64,000 nt of DNA from Balanoglossus misakiensis (taxonomy: Eukaryota > Hemichordata), in assembly GCA_040954595.2 (NCBI GenBank), contig CM082582.2:9238001-9302000 (forward strand), given 5' to 3'. Below, piece after piece: positions 24,138 through 38,600 of this stretch (the first letter of the stretch is position 1; every line of letters starts with the position of its first letter). The translations under genes and the position numbers were made by a program. Below the pieces are notes generated by a model. That model worked only from the letters and a program-made list of their open reading frames with translations. It did not search any database and was not told where the DNA came from.

Positions 24138-27100
24138 GTTTTTATCCAAAAACCACCAAATTTTGAAATTTCGCGAAGTCGAAAAATTGACATTTCTGGA
24201 TGATTTTCATGAGCTATAACCCATGGTTTTTATCCAAAAACCACCAAATTTTGAAATTTCGCGAAGTCGAAAAATTGACATTTCTGGATGATTTTCATGA
24301 GCTATAACCCATGGTTTTTATCCAAAAACCACCAAATTTTGAAATTTCGCGAAGTCGAAAAATTGACATTTCTGGATGATTTTCATGAGCTATAACACAT
24401 GGTTTTTATCCAAAAACCACCAAATTTTGAAATTTCGCGAAGTCGAAAAATTGACATTTCTGGATGATTTTCATGAGCTATAACCCATGGTTTTTATCCA
24501 AAAACCACCAAATTTTGAAATTTCGCGAAGTCGAAAAATTGACATTTCTGGATGATTTTCATGAGCTATAACCCATGGTTTTTATCCAAAAACCACCAAA
24601 TTTTGAAATTTCGCGAAGTCGAAAAATTGACATTTCTGGATGATTTTCATGAGCTATAACCCATGGTTTTTATCCAAAAACCACCAAATTTTGAAATTTC
24701 GCGAAGTCGAAAAATTGACATTTCTGGATGATTTTCATGAGCTATAACCCATGGTTTTTATCCAAAAACCACCAAATTTTGAAATTTCGCGATGTCGAAA
24801 AATTGACATTTCTGGATGATTTTCATGAGCTATAACCCATGGTTTTTATCCAAAAACCACCAAATTTTGAAATTTCGCGATGTCGAAAAATTGACATTTC
24901 TGGATGATTTTCATGAGCTATAACCCATGGTTTTTATCCAAAAACCACCAAATTTTGAAATTTCGCGATGTCGAAAAATTGATATTTTTGGATGATTTTC
25001 ATGAGCTATAACACATGGTTTTTTTCCAAAAACCACCAAATTTTGAAATTTCGCGATGTCGAAAAATTGACATTTCTGGATGATTTTCATGATCTATAAC
25101 CCATGGTTTTTATCCAAAAACCACCAAATTTTGAAATTTCGCGAAGTCGAAAAATTGACATTTCTGGATGATTTTCATGAGCTATAACCCATGGTTTTTA
25201 TCCAAAAACCACCAAATTTTGAAATTTCACGAAGTCGAAAAATTGACATTTCTGGATGATTTTCATGAGCTATAACCCATGATTTTTATCCAAAAACCAC
25301 CAAATTTTGAAATTTCGCGAAGTCGAAAAATTGACATTTCTGGATGATTTTCATGAGCTATAACCCATGGTTTTTATCCAAAAACCACCAAATTTTGAAA
25401 TTTCGCGAAGTCGAAAAATTGACATTTCTGGATGATTTTCATGAGCTATAACCCATGGTTTTTATCCGAAAACCACCAAATTTTGAAATTTCGCGAAGTC
25501 GAAAAATTGACATTTCTGGATGATTTTCATGAGCTATAACCCATGGTTTTTATCCAAATACCACCAAATTTTGAAATTTCGCGAAGTCGAAAAATTGACA
25601 TTTCTGGATGATTTTCATGAGCTATAACCCATGGTTTTTATCCGAAAACCACCAAATTTTGAAAATTCGCGAAGTCGAAAAATTGACATTTCTGGATGAT
25701 TTTCATGAGCTATAACCCATGGTTTTTATCCAAAAACCACCAAATTTTGAAATTTCGCGAAATCGAAAAATTGACATTTCTGGATGATTTTCATGAGCTA
25801 TAACCCATGGTTTTTATCCAAAAACCACTAAATTTTGAAATTTCGAGAAGTCGATAAATTAACATTTCTGGATGATTTTCATTAGCTATAACCCATGGTT
25901 TTTATCCAAAAACCACCAAATTTTGAAATTTCGCGAAGTCGAAAAATTGACATTTCTGGATGATTTTCATGAGCTATAACCCATGGTTTTTATCCAAAAA
26001 CCACCAAATTTTGAAATTTCGCGAAGTCGAAAAATTGACATTTCTGGATGATTTTCATGAGCTATAACCCATGGTTTTTATCCAAAAACCACCAAATTTT
26101 GAAATTTCGCGAAGTCGAAAAATTGACATTTCTGGATGATTTTCATGAGCTATAACCCATGGTTTTTATCCAAAAACCACCAAATTTTGAAATTTCGCGA
26201 TGTCGAAAAATTGACATTTCTGGATGATTTTCATGAGCTATAACCCATGGTTTTTATCCAAAAACCACCAAATTTTGAAATTTCGCGATGTCGAAAAATT
26301 GATATTTTTGGATGATTTTCATGAGCTATAACACATGGTTTTTTTCCAAAAACCACCAAATTTTGAAATTTCGCGATGTCGAAAAATTGACATTTCTGGA
26401 TGATTTTCATGATCTATAACCCATGGTTTTTATCCAAAAACCACCAAATTTTGAAATTTCGCGAAGTCGAAAAATTGACATTTCTGGATGATTTTCATAA
26501 GCTATAACCCATGGTTTTTATCCAAAAACCACCAAATTTTGAAATTTCACGAAGTCGAAAAATTGACATTTCTGGATGATTTTCATGAGCTATAACCCAT
26601 GATTTTTATCCAAAAACCACCAAATTTTGAAATTTCGCGAAGTCGAAAAATTGACATTTCTGGATGATTTTCATGAGCTATAACCCATGGTTTTTATCCA
26701 AAAACCACCAAATTTTGAAATTTCGCGAAGTCGAAAAATTGACATTTCTGGATGATTTTCATGAGCTATAACCCATGGTTTTTATCCGAAAACCACCAAA
26801 TTTTGAAATTTCGCGAAGTCGAAAAATTGACATTTCTGGATGATTTTCATGAGCTATAACCCATGGTTTTTATCCAAATACCACCAAATTTTGAAATTTC
26901 GCGAAGTCGAAAAATTGACATTTCTGGATGAATTTCATGAGCTATAACCCATGGTTTTTATCCGAAAACCACCAAATTTTGAAAATTCGCGAAGTCGAAA
27001 AATTGACATTTCTGGATGATTTTCATGAGCTATAACCCATGGTTTTTATCCAAAAACCACCAAATTTTGAAATTTCGCGAAGTCGAAAAATTGACATTTC

Positions 27101-30100
27101 TGGATGATTTTCATGAGCTATAACCCATGGTTTTTATCCAAAAACGACCAAATTTTGAAATTTCGCGAAGTCGAAAAATTGACATTTCTGGATGATTTTC
27201 ATGAGCTATAACCCATGGTTTTTATCCAAAAACCACCAAATTTTGAAATTTCGCGATGTCGAAAAATTGACATTTCTGGATGATTTTCATGAGCTATAAC
27301 CCACGGTTTTTATCCAAAAACTACCAAATTTTGAAATTTCGCGATGTCGAAAAATTGACATTTCTGGATGATTTTCATGAGCTATAACCCATGGTTTTTA
27401 TCCGAAAACCACCAGATTATGAAATTTCGCGAAGTCGAAAAATTGACATTTCTGGATGATTTTCATGAGCTATAACCCATGGTTTTTATCCGAAAACCAC
27501 CAAATTTTGAAATTTCGCTAAGTCGAAAAATTGACATTTCTGGATGATTTTCATGAGCTATAACCCATGGTTTTTATCCAAAAACCACCAAATTTTGAAA
27601 ATTCGCGAAATCGAAAAATTGACATTTCTGGATGATTTTCATGAGCTATAACCCATGGTTTTTATCCAAAAACCACCAAATTTTGAAATTTCGAGAAGTC
27701 GAAAAATTGACATTTCTGGATGATTTTCATGAGCTATAACCCATGGTTTTTATCCAAAAACCACCAAATTTTGAAATTTCGCGAAGTCGAAAAATTGACA
27801 TTTCTGGATGATTTTCATGAGCTATAACCCATGGTTTTTATCCGAAAACCACCAAATTTTGAAATTTCGCGAAGTCGAAAAATTGACATTTCTGGATGAT
27901 TTTCATGAGCTATAACCCATGGTTTTTATCCAAAAACCACCAAATTTTGAAATTTCGCGATGTCGAAAAATTTACATTTCTGGATGATTTTCATGAGCTA
28001 TAACCCATGGTTTTTATCCAAAAACCACCAAATTTTGAAATTTCGCGAAGTCGAAAAATTGACATTTCTGGATGATTTTCATGAGCTATAACCCATGGTT
28101 TTTATCCAAAAACCACCAAATTTTGAAATTTCGCGAAGTCGAAAAATTGACATTTCTGGATGATTTTCATGAGCTATAACCCATGGTTTTTATCCAAAAA
28201 CCACCAAATTTTGAAATTTCGCGAAGTCGAAAAATTGACATTTCTGGATGATTTTCATGAGCTATAACCCATGGTTTTTATCCGAAAACCACCAGATTAT
28301 GAAATTTCGCGAAGTCGAAAAATTGACATTTCTGGATGATTTTCATGAGCTATAACCCATGGTTTTTATCCGAAAACCACCAAATTTTGAAATTTCGCTA
28401 AGTCGAAAAATTGACATTTCTGGATGATTTTCATGAGCTATAACCCATGGTTTTTATCCAAAAACCACCAAATTTTGAAAATTCGCGAAATCGAAAAATT
28501 GACATTTCTGGATGATTTTCATGAGCTATAACCCATGGTTTTTATCCAAAAACCACCAAATTTTGAAATTTCGAGAAGTCGAAAAATTGACATTTCTGGA
28601 TGATTTTCATGAGCTATAACCCATGGTTTTTATCCAAAAACCACCAAATTTTGAAATTTCGCGAAGTCGAAAAATTGACATTTCTGGATGATTTTCATGA
28701 GCTATAACCCATGGTTTTTATCCGAAAACGACCAAATTTTGAAATTTCGCGAAGTCGAAAAATTGACATTTCTGGATGATTTTCATGAGCTATAACCCAT
28801 GGTTTTTATCCAAAAACCACCAAATTTTGAAATTTCGCGATGTCGAAAAATTTACATTTCTGGATGATTTTCATGAGCTATAACCCATGGTTTTTATCCA
28901 AAAACCACCAAATTTTGAAATTTCGCGAAGTCGAAAAATTGACATTTCTGGATGATTTTCATGAGCTATAACCCATGGTTTTTATCCAAAAACCACCAAA
29001 TTTTGAAATTTCGCGAAGTCGAAAAATTGACATTTCTGGATGATTTTCATGAGCTATAACCCATGGTTTTTATCCAAAAACCACCAAATTTTGAAATTTC
29101 GCGAAATCGAAAAATTGACATTTCTGGATGATTTTCATGAGTTATAACCCATGGTTTTTATCCAAAAACCACCAAATTTTGAAATTTCGAGAAGTCGAAA
29201 AATTTACATTTCTGGATGATTTTCATGAGCTATAACCCATGATTTTTATCCAAAAACCACCAAATTTTGAAATTTCGCGAAGTCGAAAAATTGACATTTC
29301 TGGATGATTTTCATGAGCTATAACACATGGTTTTTTTCCAAAAACCACCAAATTTTGAAATTTCGCGATGTCGAAAAATTGACATTTCTGGATGATTTTC
29401 ATGATCTATAACCCATGGTTTTTATCCAAAAACCACCAAATTTTGAAATTTCGCGAAGTCGAAAAATTGACATTTCTGGATGATTTTCATGAGCTATAAC
29501 CCATGGTTTTTATCCAAAAACCACCAAATTTTGAAATTTCACGAAGTCGAAAAATTGACATTTCTGGATGATTTTCATGAGCTATAACCCATGATTTTTA
29601 TCCAAAAACCACCAAATTTTGAAATTTCGCGAAGTCGAAAAATTGACATTTCTGGATGATTTTCATGAGCTATAACCCATGGTTTTTATCCAAAAACCAC
29701 CAAATTTTGAAATTTCGCGAAGTCGAAAAATTGACATTTCTGGATGATTTTCATGAGCTATAACCCATGGTTTTTATCCGAAAACCACCAAATTTTGAAA
29801 TTTCGCGAAGTCGAAAAATTGACATTTCTGGATGATTTTCATGAGCTATAACCCATGGTTTTTATCCGAAAACCACCAAATTTTGAAAATTCGCGAAGTC
29901 GAAAAATTGACATTTCTGGATGATTTTCATGAGCTATAACCCATGGTTTTTATCCAAAAACCACCAAATTTTGAAATTTCGCGAAGTCGAAAAATTGACA
30001 TTTCTGGATGATTTTCATGAGCTATAACCCATGGTTTTTATCCAAAAACGACCAAATTTTGAAATTTCGCGAAGTCGAAAAATTGACATTTCTGGATGAT

Positions 30101-33100
30101 TTTCATGAGCTATAACCCATGGTTTTTATCCAAAAACCACCAAATTTTGAAATTTCGCGATGTCGAAAAATTGACATTTCTGGATGATTTTCATGAGCTA
30201 TAACCCATGGTTTTTATCCAAAAACCACCAAATTTTGAAATTTCGCGATGTCGAAAAATTGACATTTTTGGATGATTTTCATGAGCTATAACACATGGTT
30301 TTTTTCCAAAAACCACCAAATTTTGAAATTTCGCGATGTCGAAAAATTGACATTTCTGGATGATTTTCATGATCTATAACCCATGGTTTTTATCCAAAAA
30401 CCACCAAATTTTGAAATTTCGCGAAGTCGAAAAATTGACATTTCTGGATGATTTTCATGAGCTATAACCCATGGTTTTTATCCAAAAACCACCAAATTTT
30501 GAAATTTCACGAAGTCGAAAAATTGACATTTCTGGATGATTTTCATGAGCTATAACCCATGATTTTTATCCAAAAACCACCAAATTTTGAAATTTCGCGA
30601 AGTCGAAAAATTGACATTTCTGGATGATTTTCATGAGCTATAACCCATGGTTTTTATCCAAAAACCACCAAATTTTGAAATTTCGCGAAGTCGAAAAATT
30701 GACATTTCTGGATGATTTTCATGAGCAATAACCCATGGTTTTTATCCGAAAACCACCAAATTTTGAAATTTCGCGAAGTCGAAAAATTGACATTTCTGGA
30801 TGATTTTCATGAGCTATAACCCATGGTTTTTATCCAAAAACCACCAAATTTTGAAATTTCGCGAAGTCGAAAAATTGACATTTCTGGATGATTTTCATGA
30901 GCTATAACCCATGGTTTTTATCCGAAAACCACCAAATTTTGAAAATTCGCGAAGTCGAAAAATTGACATTTCTGGATGATTTTCATGAGCTATAACCCAT
31001 GGTTTTTATCCAAAAACCACCAAATTTTGAAATTTCGCGAAGTCGAAAAATTGACATTTCTGGATGATTTTCATGAGTTATAACCCATGGTTTTTATCCA
31101 AAAACCACCAAATTTTGAAATTTCGAGAAGTCGAAAAATTTACATTTCTGGATGATTTTCATGAGCTATAACCCATGATTTTTATCCAAAAACCACCAAA
31201 TTTTGAAATTTCGCGAAGTCGAAAAATTTACATTTCTGGATGATTTTCATGAGCTATAACCCATGGTTTTTATCCGAAAACCACCAGATTTTGAAATTTC
31301 GCGAAATCGAAAAATTGACATTTCTGGATGATTTTCATGAGCTATAACCCATGGTTTTTATCCAAACACCACCAAATTTTGAAATTTCGCGAAGTCGAAA
31401 AATTGACATTTCTGGATGATTTTCATGAGCTATAACCCATGGTTTTTATCCAAAAACCACCAAATTTTTTAAATTTCGCGAAGTCGAAAAATTGACATTT
31501 CTGGATGATTTTCATGAGCTATAACCCATGGTTTTTATCCAAAAACCACCAAATTTTGAAATTTCGAGAAGTCGAAAAATTTACATTTCTGGATGATTTT
31601 CATGAGCTATAACCCATGATTTTTATCCAAAAACCACCAAAATTTAAAATTTCGCGAAGTCGAAAAATTGACATTTCTGGATGATTTTCATGAGCTATAA
31701 CCCATGGTTTTTATCCAAAAACCACCAAATTTTGAAATTTCGCGAAGTCGAAAAATTGACATTTCTGGATGATTTTCATGAGCTATAACCCATGGTTTTT
31801 ATCCGAAAACCATCAAATTTTGAAATTTCGCGAAGTCGAAAAATTGACATTTCTGGATGATTTTCATGAGCTATAACCCATGGTTTTTATCCAAAAACCA
31901 CCAAATTTTGAAATTTCGCGATGTCGAAAAATTTACATTTCTGGATGATTTTCATGAGCTATAACCCATGGTTTTTATCCAAAAACCACCAAATTTTGAA
32001 ATTTCGCGAAGTCGAAAAATTGACATTTCTGGATGATTTTCATAAGCTATAACCCATGGTTTTTATCCGAAAACCACCAAATTTTAAAAATTCGCGAAGT
32101 CGAAAAATTGACATTTCTGGATGATTTTCATGAGCTATAACCCATGGTTTTTATCCGAAAACCACCAAATTTTGAAATTTCGCGAAGTCGAAAAATTGAC
32201 ATTTCTGGATGATTTTCATGAGCTATAACCCATGGTTTTTATCCGAAAACCACCAAATTTTGAAATTTCGCGAAGTCGAAAAATTGACATTTCTGGATGA
32301 TTTTCATAAGCTATAACCCTTGGTTTTTATCCGAAAACAACCAAATTTTAAAAATTCGCGAAGTCGAAAAATTGACATTTCTGGATGATTTTCATGAGCT
32401 ATAACCCATGGTTTTTATCCGAAAACCACCAAATTTTGAAATTTCGCTAAGTCGAAAAATTGACATTTCTGGATGATTTTCATGAACTATAACCCATGGT
32501 TTTTATCCAAAAACCACCAAATTTTGAAAATTCGCGAAATCGAAAAATTGACATTTCTGGATGATTTTCATGAGCTATAACCCATGGTTTTTATCCAAAA
32601 ACCACCAAATTTTGAAATTTCGAGAAGTCGAAAAATTGACATTTCTGGATGATTTTCATGAGCTATAACCCATGGTTTTTATCCAAAAACCACCAAATTT
32701 TGAAATTTCGCGAAGTCGAAAAATTGACATTTCTGGATGATTTTCATGAGCTATAACCCATGGTTTTTATCCGAAAACCACCAAATTTTGAAATTTCGCG
32801 AAGTCGAAAAATTGACATTTCTGGATGATTTTCATGAGCTATAACCCATGGTTTTTATCCAAAAACCACCAAATTTTGAAATTTCGCGAAGTCGAAAAAT
32901 TGACATTTCTGGATGATTTTCATGAGCTATAACCCATGGTTTTTATCCAAAAACCACCAAATTTTGAAATTTCGCGAAGTCGAAAAATTGACATTTCTGG
33001 ATGATTTTCATGAGCTATAACCCATGGTTTTTATCCAAAAACCACCAAATTTTGAAATTTCGCGAAGTCGAAAAATTGACATTTCTGGATGATTTTCATG

Positions 33101-35140
33101 AGCTATAACCCATGGTTTTTATCCAAAAACCACCAAATTTTGAAATTTCGCGAAATCGAAAAATTGACATTTCTGGATGATTTTCATGAGTTATAACCCA
33201 TGGTTTTTATCCAAAAACCACCAAATTTTGAAATTTCGAGAAGTCGAAAAATTTACATTTCTGGATGATTTTCATGAGCTATAACCCATGATTTTTATCC
33301 AAAAACCACCAAATTTTGAAATTTCGCGAAGTCGAAAAATTTACATTTCTGGATGATTTTCATGAGCTATAACCCATGGTTTTTATCCGAAAACCACCAG
33401 ATTTTGAAATTTCGCGAAATCGAAAAATTGACATTTCTGGATGATTTTCATGAGCTATAACCCATGGTTTTTATCCAAACACCACCAAATTTTGAAATTT
33501 CGCGAAGTCGAAAAATTGACATTTCTGGATGATTTTCATGAGCTATAACCCATGGTTTTTATCAAAAAACCACCAAATTTTTTAAATTTCGCGAAGTCGA
33601 AAAATTGACATTTCTGGATGATTTTCATGAGCTATAACCCATGGTTTTTATCCAAAAACCACCAAATTTTGAAATTTCGAGAAGTCGAAAAATTTACATT
33701 TCTGGATGATTTTCATGAGCTATAACCCATGATTTTTATCCAAAAACCACCAAAATTTAAAATTTCGCGAAGTCGAAAAATTGACATTTCTGGATGATTT
33801 TCATGAGCTATAACCCATGGTTTTTATCCAAAAACCACCAAATTTTGAAATTTCGCGAAGTCGAAAAATTGACATTTCTGGATGATTTTCATGAGCTATA
33901 ACCCATGGTTTTTATCCGAAAACCATCAAATTTTGAAATTTCGCGAAGTCGAAAAATTGACATTTCTGGATGATTTTCATGAGCTATAACCCATGGTTTT
34001 TATCCAAAAACCACCAAATTTTGAAATTTCGCGATGTCGAAAAATTTACATTTCTGGATGATTTTCATGAGCTATAACCCATGGTTTTTATCCAAAAACC
34101 ACCAAATTTTGAAATTTCGCGAAGTCGAAAAATTGACATTTCTGGATGATTTTCATAAGCTATAACCCATGGTTTTTATCCGAAAACCACCAAATTTTAA
34201 AAATTCGCGAAGTCGAAAAATTGACATTTCTGGATGATTTTCATGAGCTATAACCCATGGTTTTTATCCGAAAACCACCAAATTTTGAAATTTCGCGAAG
34301 TCGAAAAATTGACATTTCTGGATGATTTTCATGAGCTATAACCCATGGTTTTTATCCGAAAACCACCAAATTTTGAAATTTCGCGAAGTCGAAAAATTGA
34401 CATTTCTGGATGATTTTCATAAGCTATAACCCTTGGTTTTTATCCGAAAACAACCAAATTTTAAAAATTCGCGAAGTCGAAAAATTGACATTTCTGGATG
34501 ATTTTCATGAGCTATAACCCATGGTTTTTATCCGAAAACCACCAAATTTTGAAATTTCGCGAAGTCGAAAAATTGACATTTCTGGATGATTTTCATAAGC
34601 TATAACCCATGTTTTTTATCCGAAAACAACCAAATTTTAAAAATTCGCGAAGTCGAAAAATTGACATTTCTGGATGATTTTCATGAGCTATAACCCATGG
34701 TTTTTATCCGAAAACCACCAAATTTTGAAATTTCGCGAAGTCGAAAAATTGACATTTCTGGATGATTTTCATGAGCTATAACCCATGGTTTTTATCCAAA
34801 AACCACCAAATTTTGAAATTTTGCGATGTCGAAAAATTGACATTTCTGGATGATTTTCATGAGCTATAACCCATGGTTTTTATCCAAAAACCACCAAATT
34901 TTGAAATTTCGCGAAGTCGAAAAATTGACATTTCTGGATGATTTTCATGAGCTATAACCCATGGTTTTTATCCAAAAACCACCAAATTTTGAAATTTCGC
35001 GAAGTCGAAAAATTGACATTTCTGGATGATTTTCATGAGCTATAACCCATGGTTTTTATCCGAAAACCACCAGATTTTGAAATTTCGCGAAGTCGAAAAA
35101 TTGACATTTCTGGATGATTTTCATGAGCTATAACCCATGA
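24138..35140 (+). repeat. Satellite layer A, left arm (88 bp)
   Basis: About 125 units with TTTTTATCCAAAAACCACC and TTTCGCGAAGTCG. Marker variants show higher-order copying: GATATTTTTGGATG at 24981 and 26301 (1,320 bp, 15 units); CACCAGATTATG at about 27410 and 28290 (880 bp, 10 units); TCCAAACACC at 31361 and TCCAAACACC at 33474 (about 24 units). Confidence 0.9.
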
Positions 35141-35591
35141 TTTTTTCAAAAAATGACCAAATTTCAAAAATCCGCAAAGTCGAAAAATCCTCATTTTTTG
35201 ACGATTTTCCTGAGCTATAACCCATGGTTTTTTCAAAAAATGACCAAATTTCGAAAATCCGCAAAGTCGAAAAATCCTCATTTTTTGACGATTTTCCTGA
35301 GCTATTACCCATGTTTTTTTCAAAAATTGACCAAATTTCGAAAATCCGCAAAGTCGAAAAATCCTCATTTTTTGACGATTTTCCTGAGCTATAACCCATG
35401 TTTTTTTCAAAAATCGGCCAAATTTTGAAATTCCGCAAAATTCTCATTTTTTGACGATTTTCCTGAGCTATAACCCATGGTTTTTTCAAAAATCGGCCAA
35501 ATTTTGAAATTCCGCAAAATTCTCATTTTTTGATGATTTTCCAGAGCTATAAATCATGGTTTTTTCAAAAATCGGCCAAATTTTGAAATTT
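35141..35591 (+). repeat. Central block of B-like satellite units
   Basis: About five units return to the B type (TTTTTTCAAAAAATGACC, TCCTCATTTTTTGACG). The last two have AAATCGGCCAAATTTTG and a shortened CCGCAAAATTCTC. The block ends at the orientation switch. There is no matching B block on the right side of the switch, so the centre is not exactly symmetric. Confidence 0.85.
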
Positions 35592-35619
35592 TTCGACTTC
35601 TCGAAATTTCAAAATTTGG
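35576..35619. repeat. Hairpin at the orientation switch
   Basis: CCAAATTTTGAAATTT (35576-35591) is the exact reverse complement of AAATTTCAAAATTTGG (35604-35619), separated by a 12-base loop, TTCGACTTCTCG. It is the turning point of the 28-kb inverted array. Confidence 0.95.
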
Positions 35620-38600
35620 TGGTTTTTGGATAAAAACCATGGGTTATAGCTCATGAAAATCATCCAGAAATGTCAATTTTTCGACTTCGCGAAATTTCAA
35701 AATTTGGTGGTTTTTGGATAAAAACCATGGGTTATAGCTCATAAAAATCATCCAGAAATGTCAATTTTTCGATTTCGCGAAATTTCAAAATTTGGTGGTT
35801 TTCGGATAAAAACCATGGGTTATAGCTCATGAAAATCATCCAGAAATGTCAATTTTTCGACTTCGCGAAATTTCAAAATTTGGTGGTTTTCGGATAAAAA
35901 CCATGGGTTATAGCTCATGAAAATCATCCAGAAATGTCAATTTTTCGACTTCGCGAAATTTCAAAATCTGGTGGTTTTCGGATAAAAACCATGGGTTATA
36001 GCTCATGAAAATCATCCAGAAATGTCAATTTTTCGACTTCGCGAAATTTCAAAATTTGGTGGTTTTCGGATAAAAACCATGGGTTATAGCTCATGAAAAT
36101 CATCCAGAAATGTCAATTTTTCGACTTCGCGAAATTTCAAAATTTGGTGGTTTTTGGATAAAAACCATGGGTTATAGCTCATGAAAATCATCCAGAAATG
36201 TCAATTTTTCGACATCGCGAAATTTCAAAATTTGGTGGTTTTTGGATAAAAACCATGGGTTATAGCTCATGAAAATCATCCAGAAATGTCAATTTTTCGA
36301 CTTCGCGAATTTTCAAAATTTGGTGGTTTTCGGATAAAAACCATGGGTTATAGCTCATGAAAATCATCCAGAAATGTCAATTTTTCGACTTCGCGAATTT
36401 TCAAAATTTGGTGGTTTTCGGACAAAAACCATGGGTTATAGCTCATGAAAATCATCCAGAAATGTCAATTTTTCGACTTCGCGAAATTTCAAAATTTGGT
36501 GGTTTTCGGATAAAAACCATGGGTTATAGCTCATGAAAATCATCCAGAAATGTCAATTTTTCGACTTCGCGAAATTTCAAAAATTTGGTGGTATTTGGAT
36601 AAAAACCATGGGTTATAGCTCATGAAAATCATCCAGAAATGTCAATTTTTCGACTTCGCGAAATTTCAAAATTTGGTGGTGTTTGGATAAAAACCATGGG
36701 TTATAGCTCATGAAAATCATCCAGAAATGTAAATTTTTCGACTTCGCGAAATTTCAAAATTCGGTGGTTTTTGGATAAAAACCATGGGTTATAGCTCATG
36801 AAAATCATCCAGAAATGTCAATTTTTCGACTTCGCGAAATTTCAAAATTTGGTGGTTTTTGGATAAAAACCATGGGTTATAGCTCATGAAAATCATCCAG
36901 AAATGTCAATTTTTCGACTTAGCGAAATTTCAAAATTTGGTGGTTTTTGGATAAAAACCATGGGTTATAGCTCATGAAAATCATCCAGAAATGTCAATTT
37001 TTCGACTTCGCGAAATTTCAAAATTTGGTGGTTTTTGGATAAAAACCATGGGTTATAGCTCATGAAAATCATCCAGAAATGTCAATTTTTCGACTTAGCG
37101 AAATTTCAAAATTTGGTGGTTTTTGGATAAAAACCATGGGTTATAGCTCATGAAAATCATCCAGAAATGTCAATTTTTCGACTTCGCGAAATTTCAAAAT
37201 TTGGTGGTTTTTGGATAAAAACCATGGGTTATAGCTCATGAAAATCATCCAGAAATGTCAATTTTTCGACTTCGCGAAATTTCAAAATTTGGTGGTTTTT
37301 GGATAAAAACCATGGGTTATAGCTCATGAAAATCATCCAGAAATGTCAATTTTTCGACTTCGCGAAATTTCAAAATTTGGTGGTTTTTGGATAAAAACCA
37401 TGGGTTATAGCTCATGAAAATCATCCAGAAATGTCAATTTTTCGACTTCGCGAAATTTCAAAATTTGGTGGTTTTTGGATAAAAACCATGGGTTATAGCT
37501 CATGAAAATCATCCAGAAATGTCAATTTTTCGACTTCGCGAAATTTCAAAATTTGGTGGTTTTTGGATAAAAACCATGGGTTATAGCTCATGAAAATCAT
37601 CCAGAAATGTCAATTTTTCGACTTCGCGAAATTTCAAAATTTGGTGGTTTTTGGATAAAAACCATGGGTTATAGCTCATGAAAATCATCCAGAAATGTCA
37701 ATTTTTCGACTTCGCGAAATTTCAAAATTTGGTGGTTTTTGGATAAAAACCATGGGTTATAGCTCATGAAAATCATCCAGAAATGTCAATTTTTCGACTT
37801 CGCGAAATTTCAAAATTTGGTGGTTTTTGGATAAAAACCATGGGTTATAGCTCATGAAAATCATCCAGAAATGTCAATTTTTCGACTTCGCGAAATTTCA
37901 AAATTTGGTGGTTTTTGGATAAAAACCATGGGTTATAGCTCATGAAAATCATCCAGAAATGTCAATTTTTCGACTTCGCGAAATTTCAAAATTTGGTGGT
38001 TTTTGGATAAAAACCATGGGTTATAGCTCATGAAAATCATCCAGAAATGTCAATTTTTCGACTTCGCGAAATTTCAAAATTTGGTGGTTTTTGGATAAAA
38101 ACCATGGGTTATAGCTCATGAAAATCATCCAGAAATGTCAATTTTTCGACATCGCGAAATTTCAAAATTTGGTGGTTTTTGGATAAAAACCATGGGTTAT
38201 AGCTCATGAAAATCATCCAGAAATGTCAATTTTTCGACTTCGCGAAATTTCAAAATTTGGTGGTTTTTGGATAAAAACCATGGGTTATAGCTCATGAAAA
38301 TCATCCAGAAATGTCAATTTTTCGACTTCGCGAAATTTCAAAATTTGGTGGTTTTTGGATAAAAACCATGGGTTATAGCTCATGAAAATCATCCAGAAAT
38401 GTCAATTTTTCGACTTCGCGAAATTTCAAAATTTGGTGGTTTTTGGATAAAAACCATGGGTTATAGCTCATGAAAATCATCCAGAAATGTCAATTTTTCG
38501 ACTTCGCGAAATTTCAAAATTTGGTGGTTTTTGGATAAAAACCATGGGTTATAGCTCATGAAAATCATCCAGAAATGTCAATTTTTCGACTTCGCGAAAT

